Below are positions 54,317 through 63,568 of a stretch of 64,000 bases of DNA, in pieces. Numbering within the stretch: position 1 is the first letter of the stretch; every line of letters begins with the position of its first letter. Origin of the DNA: SKUL01 sp964487545. GTDB taxonomy: Bacteria > Bacteroidota > Bacteroidia > Flavobacteriales_D > SKUL01. The notes below the pieces were generated by a model. The model was not told the origin of the DNA. It saw nothing but the letters and a program-made list of their open reading frames with translations, and did no database searches. The position numbers and the translations under genes were made by a program. The stretch lies in NCBI GenBank assembly GCA_964487545.1, contig CAZARI010000010.1, forward strand, positions 18,022 through 82,021. Direction: 5' to 3'.

Positions 54317-55915
54317 TTGATTACAGTACAAAATCTTTCATTGCAATACGGCAAACGGGTATTATTCGACGAAGTGAATCTGAAGTTTGCCGGACAAAAC
54401 TGCTATGGCGTGATCGGTGCCAACGGAGCCGGTAAATCAACCTTTCTAAAAATGCTTTCGGGTGAGGTTACACCCACTAACGGAAAGGTTTCTATTGAGC
54501 CCGGCAAACGAATGGCTGTTTTAGAGCAAAATCACAACGCATACGACGATCACCTGGTGCTTGATACGGTGATGATGGGTCACGATAAGCTGTGGTCAAT
54601 CACACAAGAAAAAGACGCATTGTACGCCAAGCCTGACTTCAGTGAAGAAGATGGAATCCGTGCTTCGGAACTCGAAGCCGAGTTTGCCGAAATGGACGGC
54701 TGGAACGCCCAATCGGATGCTGCGGCCCTGTTGAGTGGTCTCGGAATTGAAGAGCAATTGCACGAGAAACAGGTGAAAGATCTCAGCGGAATAGAAAAAG
54801 TGCGTGTATTGCTGGCCCAGGCGCTATTTGGAAATCCCGACATCCTGATTCTCGATGAGCCCACCAACGACCTTGATATCGTCACCATTGAATGGCTCGA
54901 AAACTTTCTGCTGAACTTTAAAAACACGGTGATTGTGGTTTCGCACGACCGGCACTTTCTGGATACGGTTTGTACTTACATTGCCGATATCGACTTCGGA
55001 AAAATTAAGGTGTATACCGGAAACTACTCGTTCTGGTACGAATCGAGCCAACTCGCCCTTCGTCAGAAAAGTACTGCTAATAAAAAGGCCGAAGAAAAGA
55101 AAAAAGAATTGCAGGAGTTTATTGCGCGCTTCAGCGCCAACGCCTCCAAATCCAGACAAGCCACAAGCCGGCGCAAGCTGCTGGAAAAAATCAATGTCGA
55201 TGATATCCAGCCGTCGAGCAGACGCTATCCAGCCATTATTTTTGATCAGGAACGCGAAGCTGGTGATCAGATTCTGCACATCAACGGTCTGTCTTATTCT
55301 ACCGGCAACACAAAACTATTTCACGACCTAAACCTGAATGTGAACAAAGGTGATAAGATTGCCTTTTTGAGCAAAGACGGTCAAGCCACCACTGCCCTGT
55401 TCGAGATTCTTAACCGAAATCTGCAAGCAAATACAGGAACATTTGAGTTTGGTCAGACGATAACCACCTCGTATATTCCAAATGATAACTCAGCCTACTT
55501 CCAATCCGACGATTCACTTATCGATTGGCTGCGGCAATATTCAGACGAGAAGGACGAGGTGTATATTCGTGGTTTTCTTGGTAAAATGTTATTCTCTGGT
55601 GAAGAAACCCTGAAGCGAACCAAGGTGCTTTCTGGTGGAGAAAAAATGCGCTGCATGTTCTCCAGGGCCATGCTGTCGGGTGCTAACCTGCTCATCATGG
55701 ACGAGCCGACAAACCACCTTGACCTGGAATCAATAACTGCGCTGAACAACGGCCTGAAGGATTTCACCGGAACGCTGTTGTTTACCTCTCACGACCACAT
55801 GTTCACGCAGTCGCTGGCCAATCGGATTGTAGCGTTATCGCCTGATGGTTGTGCCGACAAACTCATGACTTACGACGAATATCTGGAATCAAAACGGGCG
55901 GTGGTTTCGGCCTAA
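54317..55915 (+). CDS. ABC-F family ATPase (YbiT-like)
   Basis: A 532-residue soluble double ABC ATPase acting on the ribosome. First nucleotide domain: Walker A 34-42 (GANGAGKST) and Walker B ILILDEPTNDLD, with signature LSGIEK in place of LSGGEK. Second: Walker A degenerate (FLSKDGQATTAL), signature LSGGEKMRC and LLIMDEPTNHLD intact. One composite ATP site therefore looks intact and the other doubly impaired. A charged linker (KKAEEKKKELQEFI) is the P-site tRNA interaction motif of ABC-F proteins. It starts at TTG 54317, immediately after an in-frame stop. Role probably translation factor; it could also be an antibiotic-protection member, though sequence alone does not say. Confidence 0.9.
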   Translation: MITVQNLSLQYGKRVLFDEVNLKFAGQNCYGVIGANGAGKSTFLKMLSGEVTPTNGKVSIEPGKRMAVLEQNHNAYDDHLVLDTVMMGHDKLWSITQEKDALYAKPDFSEEDGIRASELEAEFAEMDGWNAQSDAAALLSGLGIEEQLHEKQVKDLSGIEKVRVLLAQALFGNPDILILDEPTNDLDIVTIEWLENFLLNFKNTVIVVSHDRHFLDTVCTYIADIDFGKIKVYTGNYSFWYESSQLALRQKSTANKKAEEKKKELQEFIARFSANASKSRQATSRRKLLEKINVDDIQPSSRRYPAIIFDQEREAGDQILHINGLSYSTGNTKLFHDLNLNVNKGDKIAFLSKDGQATTALFEILNRNLQANTGTFEFGQTITTSYIPNDNSAYFQSDDSLIDWLRQYSDEKDEVYIRGFLGKMLFSGEETLKRTKVLSGGEKMRCMFSRAMLSGANLLIMDEPTNHLDLESITALNNGLKDFTGTLLFTSHDHMFTQSLANRIVALSPDGCADKLMTYDEYLESKRAVVSA

Positions 55916-56027
55916 AACCTGATTTTATTTAAGAAGGATTCTAAATCACGTGTAATTCTGACTTTAGGGTTGGGGGTGTTCTTTTGTTGCCGTAACTTTA
56001 AAACGCAACCCCAAAAAATCTTGTATT

Positions 56028-56456
56028 ATGATCAGAAAAGAACCGGTCAGCAACATCATGACCAGACAGGTGTTGACACTGACACCCGACAATACATTGC
56101 ACGACGCCGATCGTTTGTTTAAACAGCGCAAGTTTCGACATATTCCTATCGTCAGCGCCGAAGAAGGTAAACTAATTGGCATCCTTAGCCGCACGGATTT
56201 ACTTCGACTGAGTTTTGCCGACCATTTTGGAGAAGACGGAGAAGCCCTAGCCGACACGGCGGTTTATAATATGCTCACCATTGAACAGGTAATGATCGGT
56301 TCTCCGGTGGTGGTTCAAGCCGATCAATCCATTAAAGAAGTAGCTGAAATACTTGCCGAACGCGAATTTCACGCACTTCCTGTAGTACAAGATACTACGC
56401 TAGTGGGCATTGTTACCACTACTGATCTTATCCAGTATCTGCTCAACCAGTTCTAA
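56028..56456 (+). CDS. CBS-domain pair protein
   Basis: A 142-residue stand-alone CBS tandem (Bateman module). The first repeat, about 8-62, has IMTRQVLTLTPDNTLHDAD, FRHIPIVSAEEGKLIGILSR and TDLLRLSFADHF. The second, about 80-140, has VMIGSPVVVQADQSIKEVAE, FHALPVVQDTTLVGIVTTTD and LIQYLLNQF. Such modules bind adenosine nucleotides and regulate partners. No partner gene is adjacent. It starts at ATG 56028. A partial -7 element (TAACTTTA near 55993) is the only promoter hint. Function unknown beyond nucleotide sensing by family. Confidence 0.9.
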   Translation: MIRKEPVSNIMTRQVLTLTPDNTLHDADRLFKQRKFRHIPIVSAEEGKLIGILSRTDLLRLSFADHFGEDGEALADTAVYNMLTIEQVMIGSPVVVQADQSIKEVAEILAEREFHALPVVQDTTLVGIVTTTDLIQYLLNQF

Positions 56457-56484
56457 AAAAAAGGCGAACCGTGAAGTCCGCCCT
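56455..56484 (-). terminator. Terminator of the lysyl-oxidase-like gene
   Basis: Interrupted stem in the 20-base segment 56463-56482 (GGCG/CGCC plus AC/GT) with, on the minus strand, eight T following. It lies 30 bp beyond the stop at 56514. Confidence 0.65.
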
Positions 56485-56513
56485 TAGAGTTTTATTCTTA
56501 AAAGTGGTGCATA

Positions 56514-59507
56514 TTATTGTACGACAAATCGGCCGATGCTTTTGCCGGTGGAAGAGCTCAGGCGATAGAGGTACGCGCCCGGTGCCAGCTCACCCCGTTC
56601 AATAACGAATCGATTTCCCGATAAATCGTTATGTTGACGGATTATGCGGCCGGATAAATCGTGAAGATCCAGCGTGAGCCTTTCATTGTGTGGGTTATAA
56701 AACTCCAATACCGTGCTTTCGCTCATGGGGTTGGGTGCAATCGTGGCTCGGAACTGATTACTGTTTGTTGAAATTCCTGTAGTCATCATACAATTCTTAT
56801 CGATCAGCGTCAGGGTGTTTTCATAATCTTCGTTCACCACATCGACTACTTCTGCAATACAGATTTCAGGTCCTGGATTGGTGTAGTATATCCTACAAAG
56901 CGACTCATAACCCATGTTTTTGCCAATTAGCGAATCCACATAAGACAGTATAATCAAATCATTTCCTCCAAACATATACTGCGGATAAACCGGATAATTT
57001 TCAGTATCGTACAGCATTTCTACATTTAAAATCGTTGCACCGGAAATCTCCAGTTGCAGGCCCACAATTTCATTATTAGGATTTTTAATCATCACATCGA
57101 AATAGCCTTCTTCGGGATTGAAGTTGGCCATATTAAAAGTCACTGTATCAAACGGGTTGATCAGGTGAGGCGATGGAAAATTACAATGGGTATGAATTCC
57201 GGTGCTGTCCGGGTGTTCGTGCGCCACGTTGTAGATGTCGCAGATGGCCATGAGTGCCGCGTCAGTCACTGTAATTCGGTTATCCTGGTTCAAATCGGTA
57301 CAGGATGTTGGCGAAATATCGTTGCCCAGAATCTGCTCCACATACAGATGCGCATCCACCAGATCTTGCTCGCTATTGCCGTCCAGATCGCCGCGCAAGG
57401 TAGTTCCGTTGCAAGTGCCGGCACAATCGGGCTGGGCATCACCGTATATATCTCCGGCACAATCAATCAATGGTTCACACTCATCCTCCAGATTAACTTG
57501 CAGGGATCCGCTGCTTCGGTCTATTTGGATACAAGCCTGTCCCCAATTGTTGTTGTAATCCAATTCGTGCCGTCCGAGTCCATCGGGAGTTTTTTCCCAG
57601 TTGATGCGCACCACCATCGTATAGATTCCGTCTGGAACATCCGTTACATCAATCCACTGACAAGCCAGCCCCGAGCTGTAGATATCAGAGCACATCGATG
57701 AAATACCTTGTGTGCTACAGCCATATTGCGCGGTTCCGCCCAAATCGCATGTCAGATCCATCACGCAAAAGCCAAATTTAAAACCCACCGGAATCACCAC
57801 CCCATCCATGTCATAAAGCAGGTACTCTGCATAACTGTCCACGTGGTTGTGGTTGTGGCAATTGTCGTAGCTGAACATCTCCGGAGCCGTGGTTGGATTT
57901 CCAATGTAATAATCCTGCGTTCCGATATTGTCAATGCGCGTTCCAAACCGGATGATTTCACGCGTTCCGTATCCATTTAGACAGCCTTCGTTGATATAGC
58001 AATCGGTTTCGCCAACGGTAATGGTGCTTGGATATATCGTTGCCTGCAGGTAATCCTGATCGATCACCAAATCCGGACCTTCTGGACAGTCGGGGTTTCC
58101 AGGGTAAATACAGGAATCGTCCTCGATTTCAGCCAGCGGGTTAAAGTTGCAGGCGTTGGGATCCATGCAGCCCTCAACCGGACCGTTGTACTCTAAAAAC
58201 CAATTGATGGCACCATCGCAATCGTCTTCTACTTCAGAAATACGAATCCAGTAGGTTGTTCCCGCCTCCAATCCGGCATTGAGCCAAGCCTGTTCGCCAC
58301 AGCTTTCGTTGTTGTCGTTGAAATACAATCCAGCCACCTGCGTATCGTCGAAGTTGGCCATATTACAGTAGTCGTACACCTGAATCCGCGTATCGCAGAT
58401 GCTGAGTTCGCAAGTGCTGAGCAGATAGCTTCCGGTGATTTCTGGTGTGAAAGTGTACCAGTGACTACCGGTAGTGGTTTCAAAAATGCCTTCGGAAATA
58501 TCTTGCGGGGTGTTGCAGCTTGCCCCTTCAGGGCATCCCACCTCTTCGTATGCTTCGTATCCGAAGTTACTGCCTGTTCCGATCAACTCGTCATCGTAAT
58601 AAAGCGCATATCCACCCGGGCTGAAAATGCCGTCGCCATAAGAATCGTAAATAGTGAAAATGATGCACGATTCGCTGTCAACACAAACGGTGGTTCCCTG
58701 TGCTCCTCCGCTGGCTATGACCGATCCGAACTCGTCGGTGAGCGTCCAGGAGGTTTCGTTTGGCCAGTTATCCGGCTGAATATCTACCACTACAGGCACC
58801 GACCCGGGAAGGTCTTCGCAAGGGTCATAATCTCCGGCATGAATCAAAGCCCATTCATATCCCACGCAACTTTCATCTTCCGATCCGATGCGAATGATAT
58901 AGGTGGTTCCGGAAATTAATCCGAGACTCAGAAATCCGGCTCCATCGCAAGCATTATGGTCGTATGCTAATGTTCCAGCCGAGGAGTAATCGACTGGTTG
59001 ACAGGCTTCATAAACCCAAATGGTGCTGTTGCAACCCGATTCGCAAGTGGTGATTTCATAAAGTGCGGTTTCATCGGGTGTAAAGGTAAACCAGCGGTTT
59101 TGCAGGTTATTCATATAGTTGCCTGGAATCACCGGAATGGCAGAATCACAGGTCATTCCCTCTGTGCAGTTAATATGATGTGTGGCAATGTATCCGAAAT
59201 TTCCGCCGCCACTCGCTACCTCTACTCCGCCGAGGGTTATAACATATCCACCAGGATTAAAAATTCCGTCACCATAGCTGTCATAAATGGTCACAACATA
59301 ACAGCCTTCGCTCTCTACGCAAACGCTACCACCGCTAACATCTCCCGAACCGATACTGTTTCCGAGGGCGTCTTTTACATCCCACGACGTTTCCAGAGGC
59401 CAGCCGTCAGGGTGAATAATAATCGCCAGTTCTGATTGGTTGTCGGGGCAATCTGCATAGGCATAAAAAGAAGGATACAGTAAAAGCAGGAGTAGAATTA
59501 ATCTCAT
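56514..59507 (-). CDS. Secreted lysyl-oxidase-like multidomain protein with T9SS domain
   Basis: A 997-residue protein with a signal peptide (MRLILLLLLLYPSFYAYA). In order: two copies of a cysteine-containing domain (VTIYDSYGDGIFNPGGY and IFTIYDSYGDGIFSPGGY), each followed by a PPC-like domain; a GCMDPNACNFNPLAEIEDDS motif; a lysyl-oxidase-like domain from about 485 to 665; dockerin-like calcium repeats near 709 and 739 (DLDGNSEQDLVDAHLYV and DLNQDNRITVTDAAL); and a T9SS C-terminal domain (NPMSESTVLEFYNPHNERL ... RFVVQ). The copper histidines (C550-H-N-H-N-H555) and the quinone-cofactor residues Lys577 and Tyr610 match animal lysyl oxidase. It could crosslink or deaminate exported or host proteins; this is inference. 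Confidence 0.9.
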   Translation of the reverse strand: MRLILLLLLLYPSFYAYADCPDNQSELAIIIHPDGWPLETSWDVKDALGNSIGSGDVSGGSVCVESEGCYVVTIYDSYGDGIFNPGGYVITLGGVEVASGGGNFGYIATHHINCTEGMTCDSAIPVIPGNYMNNLQNRWFTFTPDETALYEITTCESGCNSTIWVYEACQPVDYSSAGTLAYDHNACDGAGFLSLGLISGTTYIIRIGSEDESCVGYEWALIHAGDYDPCEDLPGSVPVVVDIQPDNWPNETSWTLTDEFGSVIASGGAQGTTVCVDSESCIIFTIYDSYGDGIFSPGGYALYYDDELIGTGSNFGYEAYEEVGCPEGASCNTPQDISEGIFETTTGSHWYTFTPEITGSYLLSTCELSICDTRIQVYDYCNMANFDDTQVAGLYFNDNNESCGEQAWLNAGLEAGTTYWIRISEVEDDCDGAINWFLEYNGPVEGCMDPNACNFNPLAEIEDDSCIYPGNPDCPEGPDLVIDQDYLQATIYPSTITVGETDCYINEGCLNGYGTREIIRFGTRIDNIGTQDYYIGNPTTAPEMFSYDNCHNHNHVDSYAEYLLYDMDGVVIPVGFKFGFCVMDLTCDLGGTAQYGCSTQGISSMCSDIYSSGLACQWIDVTDVPDGIYTMVVRINWEKTPDGLGRHELDYNNNWGQACIQIDRSSGSLQVNLEDECEPLIDCAGDIYGDAQPDCAGTCNGTTLRGDLDGNSEQDLVDAHLYVEQILGNDISPTSCTDLNQDNRITVTDAALMAICDIYNVAHEHPDSTGIHTHCNFPSPHLINPFDTVTFNMANFNPEEGYFDVMIKNPNNEIVGLQLEISGATILNVEMLYDTENYPVYPQYMFGGNDLIILSYVDSLIGKNMGYESLCRIYYTNPGPEICIAEVVDVVNEDYENTLTLIDKNCMMTTGISTNSNQFRATIAPNPMSESTVLEFYNPHNERLTLDLHDLSGRIIRQHNDLSGNRFVIERGELAPGAYLYRLSSSTGKSIGRFVVQ

Positions 59508-59614
59508 AAAACTTGGGTTAAAAGATGGTTTACAAATAACTTCCTAAGATAATTGCTCACCGGATGCACAGCAATAGCGATTGAAGGTATTATTGAAGTC
59601 TTAAGCGTACGGCA

Positions 59615-60100
59615 TCAGTTTAGCAGCAGATGTAAGTGTTTTTTAAGCAGATCGTTGGTATCAATGAGTATTCCTTTTACCCCAGCAGTTTCAGCACACT
59701 GAATATCGCGTGGTTTGTCGCCAATAAAAAAAGATTGGGCTGCTGAAAGTTGATATTTGGCCAGCGCGCGCTCCACCAGAAGTGATTTGGGTTTACGACA
59801 AAGGCAATTTCCCAACAAGTCGTGGTGCGGACAGAAAAAGGTCTGCAGAATGCTGATTTGTTCCTCGCGAAATCGCTGATGCATATATCGGTCTATTGTT
59901 CTGAAATCTTCCAGACTATATTTTTCACGGGCAATGCCTCCCTGGTTGGTAATGACAATTAATTTAAATCCGGCATGATTGAGCTGCCTTAGCGATTCAA
60001 AAATTTCAGGTAGAAAGGTGAATTCGTTCACGCTCTTGGTGTAATCGCCTGGGTCGTGGTTAATCACTCCATCTCGGTCGAGAAAAACGGCTTTTTGCAT
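59615..60100 (-). CDS. HAD phosphatase, D-glycero-D-manno-heptose-1,7-bisphosphate phosphatase-like
   Basis: A 161-residue HAD hydrolase of the GmhB/histidinol-phosphatase group. Motifs are AVFLDRDGVINHDPGDY (nucleophile and acid aspartates), LIVITNQGGIAREKYSLE, the zinc loop CPHHDLLGNCLCRKPKS, and FFIGDKPRDIQCAETAGVKG. GmhB removes the 7-phosphate in heptose synthesis for LPS; a related sugar phosphatase role is possible. ATG 60100 is preferred over an upstream in-frame TTG. It is divergent from the DUF2452 gene. Confidence 0.88.
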   Translation of the reverse strand: MQKAVFLDRDGVINHDPGDYTKSVNEFTFLPEIFESLRQLNHAGFKLIVITNQGGIAREKYSLEDFRTIDRYMHQRFREEQISILQTFFCPHHDLLGNCLCRKPKSLLVERALAKYQLSAAQSFFIGDKPRDIQCAETAGVKGILIDTNDLLKKHLHLLLN

Positions 60101-60155
60101 GGCCAAATATAATCATCAGGTGCGAATGGCTGCTTCATCAGTGCGGTCAATACTT

Positions 60156-60163
60156 TATCTTTG
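60156..60163 (+). promoter_or_regulatory. Promoter -7 element immediately before DUF2452 gene
   Basis: TATCTTTG (TAnnTTTG) ends 4 bases before the ATG at 60168, so a transcript would be essentially leaderless. Confidence 0.45.
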
Positions 60164-60167
60164 CAGT

Positions 60168-60629
60168 ATGAGTGATGAAAATCCAATAGATCCGAAGAAA
60201 ATCACCAACCATCCGGGGCTGTTGCCTTTTGCGCATCATGTAGGTAGTGCGCTGATTCGTCCGGATGACATGGGAAAAGTAAAAGGACGTGCGCTGGTAT
60301 CGATGGAACAGCAGACGCATCTTCAAATGAAACAAATCTTTGAGCAGATGGAAAAACTCGCCGAACAGGCCGAGCGGATCCGTCGCCGGGTTGAAATTTC
60401 GCACGAGATTTACGGCGCATCAATTGGTTTTGAGCCAGTTATTGGTCAGGTCTATCACCTGTATGAGCGCGATAATGGCAAAAAAGTATTGAGCATGATT
60501 GCTCCTGATGAATGGGGAGGTTCCATGCCTTATGCTCATCACCTGGAATCGGTGAAGATGCTTGGCGACCACACCTGGGAGATTTTGCCTAAAGCTGAAG
60601 ACGATACCGACGATAGGAAAAACCCATAA
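60168..60629 (+). CDS. DUF2452 family protein
   Basis: A 153-residue protein matching the DUF2452 pattern: NHPGLLPFAHHVGSALIRP, a GKVKGRALVSMEQQTHLQMK block, a coiled stretch with QMEKLAEQAERIRRRVEIS, then FEPVIGQVYHLYERDNGKKV, MIAPDEWGG and DHTWEIL. The C-terminal half (about residues 60-145) is the conserved part. Biochemical function is unknown. ATG 60168 is chosen from the promoter element placed at 60156-60163. Its stop directly abuts the stop of the convergent pspC-like gene. Confidence 0.8.
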   Translation: MSDENPIDPKKITNHPGLLPFAHHVGSALIRPDDMGKVKGRALVSMEQQTHLQMKQIFEQMEKLAEQAERIRRRVEISHEIYGASIGFEPVIGQVYHLYERDNGKKVLSMIAPDEWGGSMPYAHHLESVKMLGDHTWEILPKAEDDTDDRKNP

Positions 60630-60824
60630 TCAGACGTCAGCCGGCGAAATTGGCATCAGAATCCAAAATACCAAATAAGCCAGCAAGCCACCTCCCCAAA
60701 CCAGAAGAAATAGCAGAAAAATAATTCGCGGAACAATCGGGTCGATATTGAAATATTCGCCGAGTCCGTAGCAAACTCCACTTACCATTCCTTTCTTGGG
60801 GTATCGTTCCAAACGCTTATACAT
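60630..60824 (-). CDS. PspC domain membrane protein
   Basis: A 64-residue inner-membrane protein with the PspC core: RLERYPKKGMVSGVCYGLGE, NIDPIVPRIIFLLFLLVWGG and LLAYLVFWILMPISP. PspC in phage-shock systems senses envelope stress, but stand-alone PspC domains are common in Bacteroidota and may act differently. ATG 60824 is used; an upstream TTG is in frame. It abuts the DUF2452 stop with no gap and lies downstream of the sulfotransferase gene (31 bp). Confidence 0.85.
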   Translation of the reverse strand: MYKRLERYPKKGMVSGVCYGLGEYFNIDPIVPRIIFLLFLLVWGGGLLAYLVFWILMPISPADV

Positions 60825-60855
60825 ATTCAAATCATTTTGTCAACTGGTCGGCAAG

Positions 60856-62004
60856 TTAAGGCTCAAAACCAAATTTTTTAAACACCGGCAGCAATTCGTT
60901 ATAAACTTTCTCTTTGGAGTAGCCATATTGCTCCATGGAGTATTGGTGTCCGCTGCTGTACGATCTGGTAGCAGTGGTTTCCGCTTCTAACCTTTTTTTG
61001 AATTCCGGATCGACATTCCAACCAAAATGTTGGTATATGTTCAGAACAGTTTGGTACGGATCACCAGTAAATAGCGTGTACTTTACCCAAAACAACTGTT
61101 GTGGTGACAACTTGCTCATCACTTCATTAAAATGCTGGTAAAAGGCGATGTTCATAGCTCCCCACGACCGATATTCTTTGGATTGTTGGTGAACATCCGG
61201 TGCAAGGACCTTCCACGGTGAGGAAAACATACTGGTGACCGATGGAATGGTTTTAAACGGATGTCGCACGGGGTAGATGATTCGCGCATCGGGGAAAGTG
61301 TCGAGCAACATTTCGATTCGTCCAGTTGAAATTACATTCTTGCTGAGTAATATTTTATCTGGTCCCCATGCGTATAAAAACCGTTGCAGCGTGTTTTGGT
61401 AATACGCCATCATGGCCGCTTTTTTGGCTTCGCTGAGGTGATCGGGAATCCATATCCATTTCATTTCGCGAAACCACGGACAAATCAATCCTATTGCCGG
61501 GGACATCAACGAAAGAGCAAACAAACCTTCGTCTTCCTCACTCTCTTCAAACCCCATGGGGTGTATTCCCTTCCACCCGCCAAACAACCATTTCTCTACC
61601 CGATCGAAAAACTTTTTCATTTGCCAGTTGAGCTTTTTATCCAGCCGCTTCAAAAAAAGAATAAACCGATAAAAAGTAACCGACGGCAAAAACGTGTGGT
61701 AGAGTAAAAAGTAAGTAAAACGATCTTCATCCAAGCATAAGAGTCGGTGTAAATAGGTGGTTCCACTTCGCGGATTGGAAATGATAAATACTGGTTGATT
61801 CACTTTAACCTTGTGGTAGTCAGGGTACAATAGCTCATCCAGTATTCGCATGATGACCGTCAGTGACGAAATGAAAACCATCACGACAATAAAAAGCAGG
61901 GTGATCAGAAATCGCTTGGGTGTGAAATTTTTGAGGTTGAGGAAAATAATGGCTCCAAAAACGCGCCATTCAAAATAAAATATTCGGGCTATGGCATTTC
62001 GCAT
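60856..62004 (-). CDS. Sulfotransferase family protein
   Basis: A 382-residue protein. An N-terminal hydrophobic region (FLITLLFIVVMVFISSLTVI, residues about 32-52) suggests a membrane anchor. The sulfotransferase domain has the 5'-phosphosulfate loop (FIISNPRSGTTYLHRLL) and the 3'-phosphate-binding segment (ARIIYPVRHPFKTIPSVTSM). The PAPS-binding arrangement resembles the sulfotransferase_1/3 group. It transfers sulfate from PAPS to an unknown carbohydrate, lipid or other acceptor. The acceptor cannot be predicted. No PAPS-synthesis genes are nearby. Confidence 0.85.
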   Translation of the reverse strand: MRNAIARIFYFEWRVFGAIIFLNLKNFTPKRFLITLLFIVVMVFISSLTVIMRILDELLYPDYHKVKVNQPVFIISNPRSGTTYLHRLLCLDEDRFTYFLLYHTFLPSVTFYRFILFLKRLDKKLNWQMKKFFDRVEKWLFGGWKGIHPMGFEESEEDEGLFALSLMSPAIGLICPWFREMKWIWIPDHLSEAKKAAMMAYYQNTLQRFLYAWGPDKILLSKNVISTGRIEMLLDTFPDARIIYPVRHPFKTIPSVTSMFSSPWKVLAPDVHQQSKEYRSWGAMNIAFYQHFNEVMSKLSPQQLFWVKYTLFTGDPYQTVLNIYQHFGWNVDPEFKKRLEAETTATRSYSSGHQYSMEQYGYSKEKVYNELLPVFKKFGFEP

Positions 62005-62057
62005 CCTTCAGTTGATTGGGTCAAGACGCTTAAAGTTAACAATGATTCTAAAGGGGG

Positions 62058-63410
62058 TCAGAAATAAATCACTTCCTTGCCGGCACCGGCCAGATGTTTG
62101 CGCAGGATATTGCGAATCGCGCTACTTTCGGAGTAGCGAATAATATGCTTTTCCACTTCGTCGAATGAATGAAATCCTGTATCGGCTTTCACAAAACCAA
62201 ATCCCAAGTAGCGATCACCGTCGATGGCAACAACACAGCGTTCGTGCGCTTCCCTGCCCTGCCCAATGATGGCGCATTTCTTTTTAACCTCTTTTAGTTT
62301 CAACAGGGCCTCGTTCACCCGTTGGTTATACATTTCGGGTGATGCGGAAGAACCACAGGAATGCGCTTCGTCAAAACAACGCTCGCAAAAACTTCCCAGT
62401 CCACACAAAGCCACGCACAGTTCGAACTCATCGGCCAGCTTAGACAAGGAATTACGCGCGTCACTCAACCGCGAAAAAGTTCTGTAGGCGCCATTGGCTG
62501 CGGGAGCCTTGTTGATGCCAAGACGAAAAAAACCGTTCTGATCTTCATAGCGATAAATACCGTATTGGCGTGACGGCGTTTTTTGTGCCTTGTTAAATTT
62601 GGGCCAATAACGTCTAATTTCGCTGTCTTCGAGCAACAGGGCTACCAGTTCTGTTCCGGTGAGTCGGAAAGCGATATCGCAGATTTGCCGTTTAAATGCT
62701 TCGGATTTTTCACTGCTGTCATCACCCGAAAAATGCGTTCGCACCCGTTGTTTGATATTGGCTGCTTTGCCGATGTAGATGATTTTCCCTGTGCTGTCTT
62801 TAAAGTAATAGACACCGGGCAATTCAGGCAGGATGTCGAATTTTTGTCGCGGAAGATTAGCCGGAAGAATTGTTTCACCCGAATTGCGTTTGGCCACCAG
62901 ATTGATGTAGTTCTCGCGATCGAGCCCCATTAACATTTCAAATAGCTTAACGGTAGCCTTTACGTCGCCCATGGCACGGTGAGCGTTGGTGTGCTCGATA
63001 TTCAGGTGGTTGCACAGACGCCCTAGACTGTATGATGGCAATCCCGGAATGAGTTTTCTGCTGAGCCTTACTGTGCAAAGTTTGTTTCGGGAAAAGGGTT
63101 TATTCTGTAGCTCAAACTCCTTTTTTACAAAGGTGTAATCGAAGTGCGCGTGATGTGCAACAAAAATGCATCCTTCAGTGAGTGCCTCAATTTTAGGAAT
63201 AATTTCGGCAAATGTGGGTGCGTCGGCCACCATGTCGTTGGTGATGCCAGTAAGTCCTGTGATATACATCGGGATGGGTCGGTCGGGTCGTACCAGTGAT
63301 TCAAACCACGCTATTGGCTGGGATCCATCGTGTACGCAGATGGCAATTTCGGTAATGGCATTGTCGGCCGCATAAGAACCGGTTGTTTCAACATCGACTA
63401 TGGCATACAT
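62058..63410 (-). CDS. DEDDh exonuclease-GIY-YIG nuclease fusion
   Basis: A 450-residue two-nuclease protein. Residues 1-160 are a DnaQ-like 3'-5' exonuclease with all DEDDh motifs: YAIVDVETTGSYAADNAITE, VAHHAHFDYTFVKKEF and HRAMGDVKATVKLFEM. Residues about 195-275 are a GIY-YIG domain (LPGVYYFKDSTGKIIYIGKA, ANIKQRVRTHF) as in UvrC/Cho. The rest is unassigned (FCERCFDEAHSCG, EVKKKCAIIGQGREAHERC). The fusion is known in Bacteroidota and Actinobacteria, with functions proposed in repair. It lies downstream of a divergent short gene and may act alone. Confidence 0.9.
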   Translation of the reverse strand: MYAIVDVETTGSYAADNAITEIAICVHDGSQPIAWFESLVRPDRPIPMYITGLTGITNDMVADAPTFAEIIPKIEALTEGCIFVAHHAHFDYTFVKKEFELQNKPFSRNKLCTVRLSRKLIPGLPSYSLGRLCNHLNIEHTNAHRAMGDVKATVKLFEMLMGLDRENYINLVAKRNSGETILPANLPRQKFDILPELPGVYYFKDSTGKIIYIGKAANIKQRVRTHFSGDDSSEKSEAFKRQICDIAFRLTGTELVALLLEDSEIRRYWPKFNKAQKTPSRQYGIYRYEDQNGFFRLGINKAPAANGAYRTFSRLSDARNSLSKLADEFELCVALCGLGSFCERCFDEAHSCGSSASPEMYNQRVNEALLKLKEVKKKCAIIGQGREAHERCVVAIDGDRYLGFGFVKADTGFHSFDEVEKHIIRYSESSAIRNILRKHLAGAGKEVIYF

Positions 63411-63568
63411 GCGAAAAAATTGTTTAGAATCTACTAAATTACAGTTAATTGACAGAAGATTACACTTGTATTTGAAAGAATCAACAAACAGATGAATTTA
63501 AGCCCTAATTTACTGATTATGGGCTGAATATTAGCTAACTTCAAAGGCGTAATCAATACCATTGAGCC

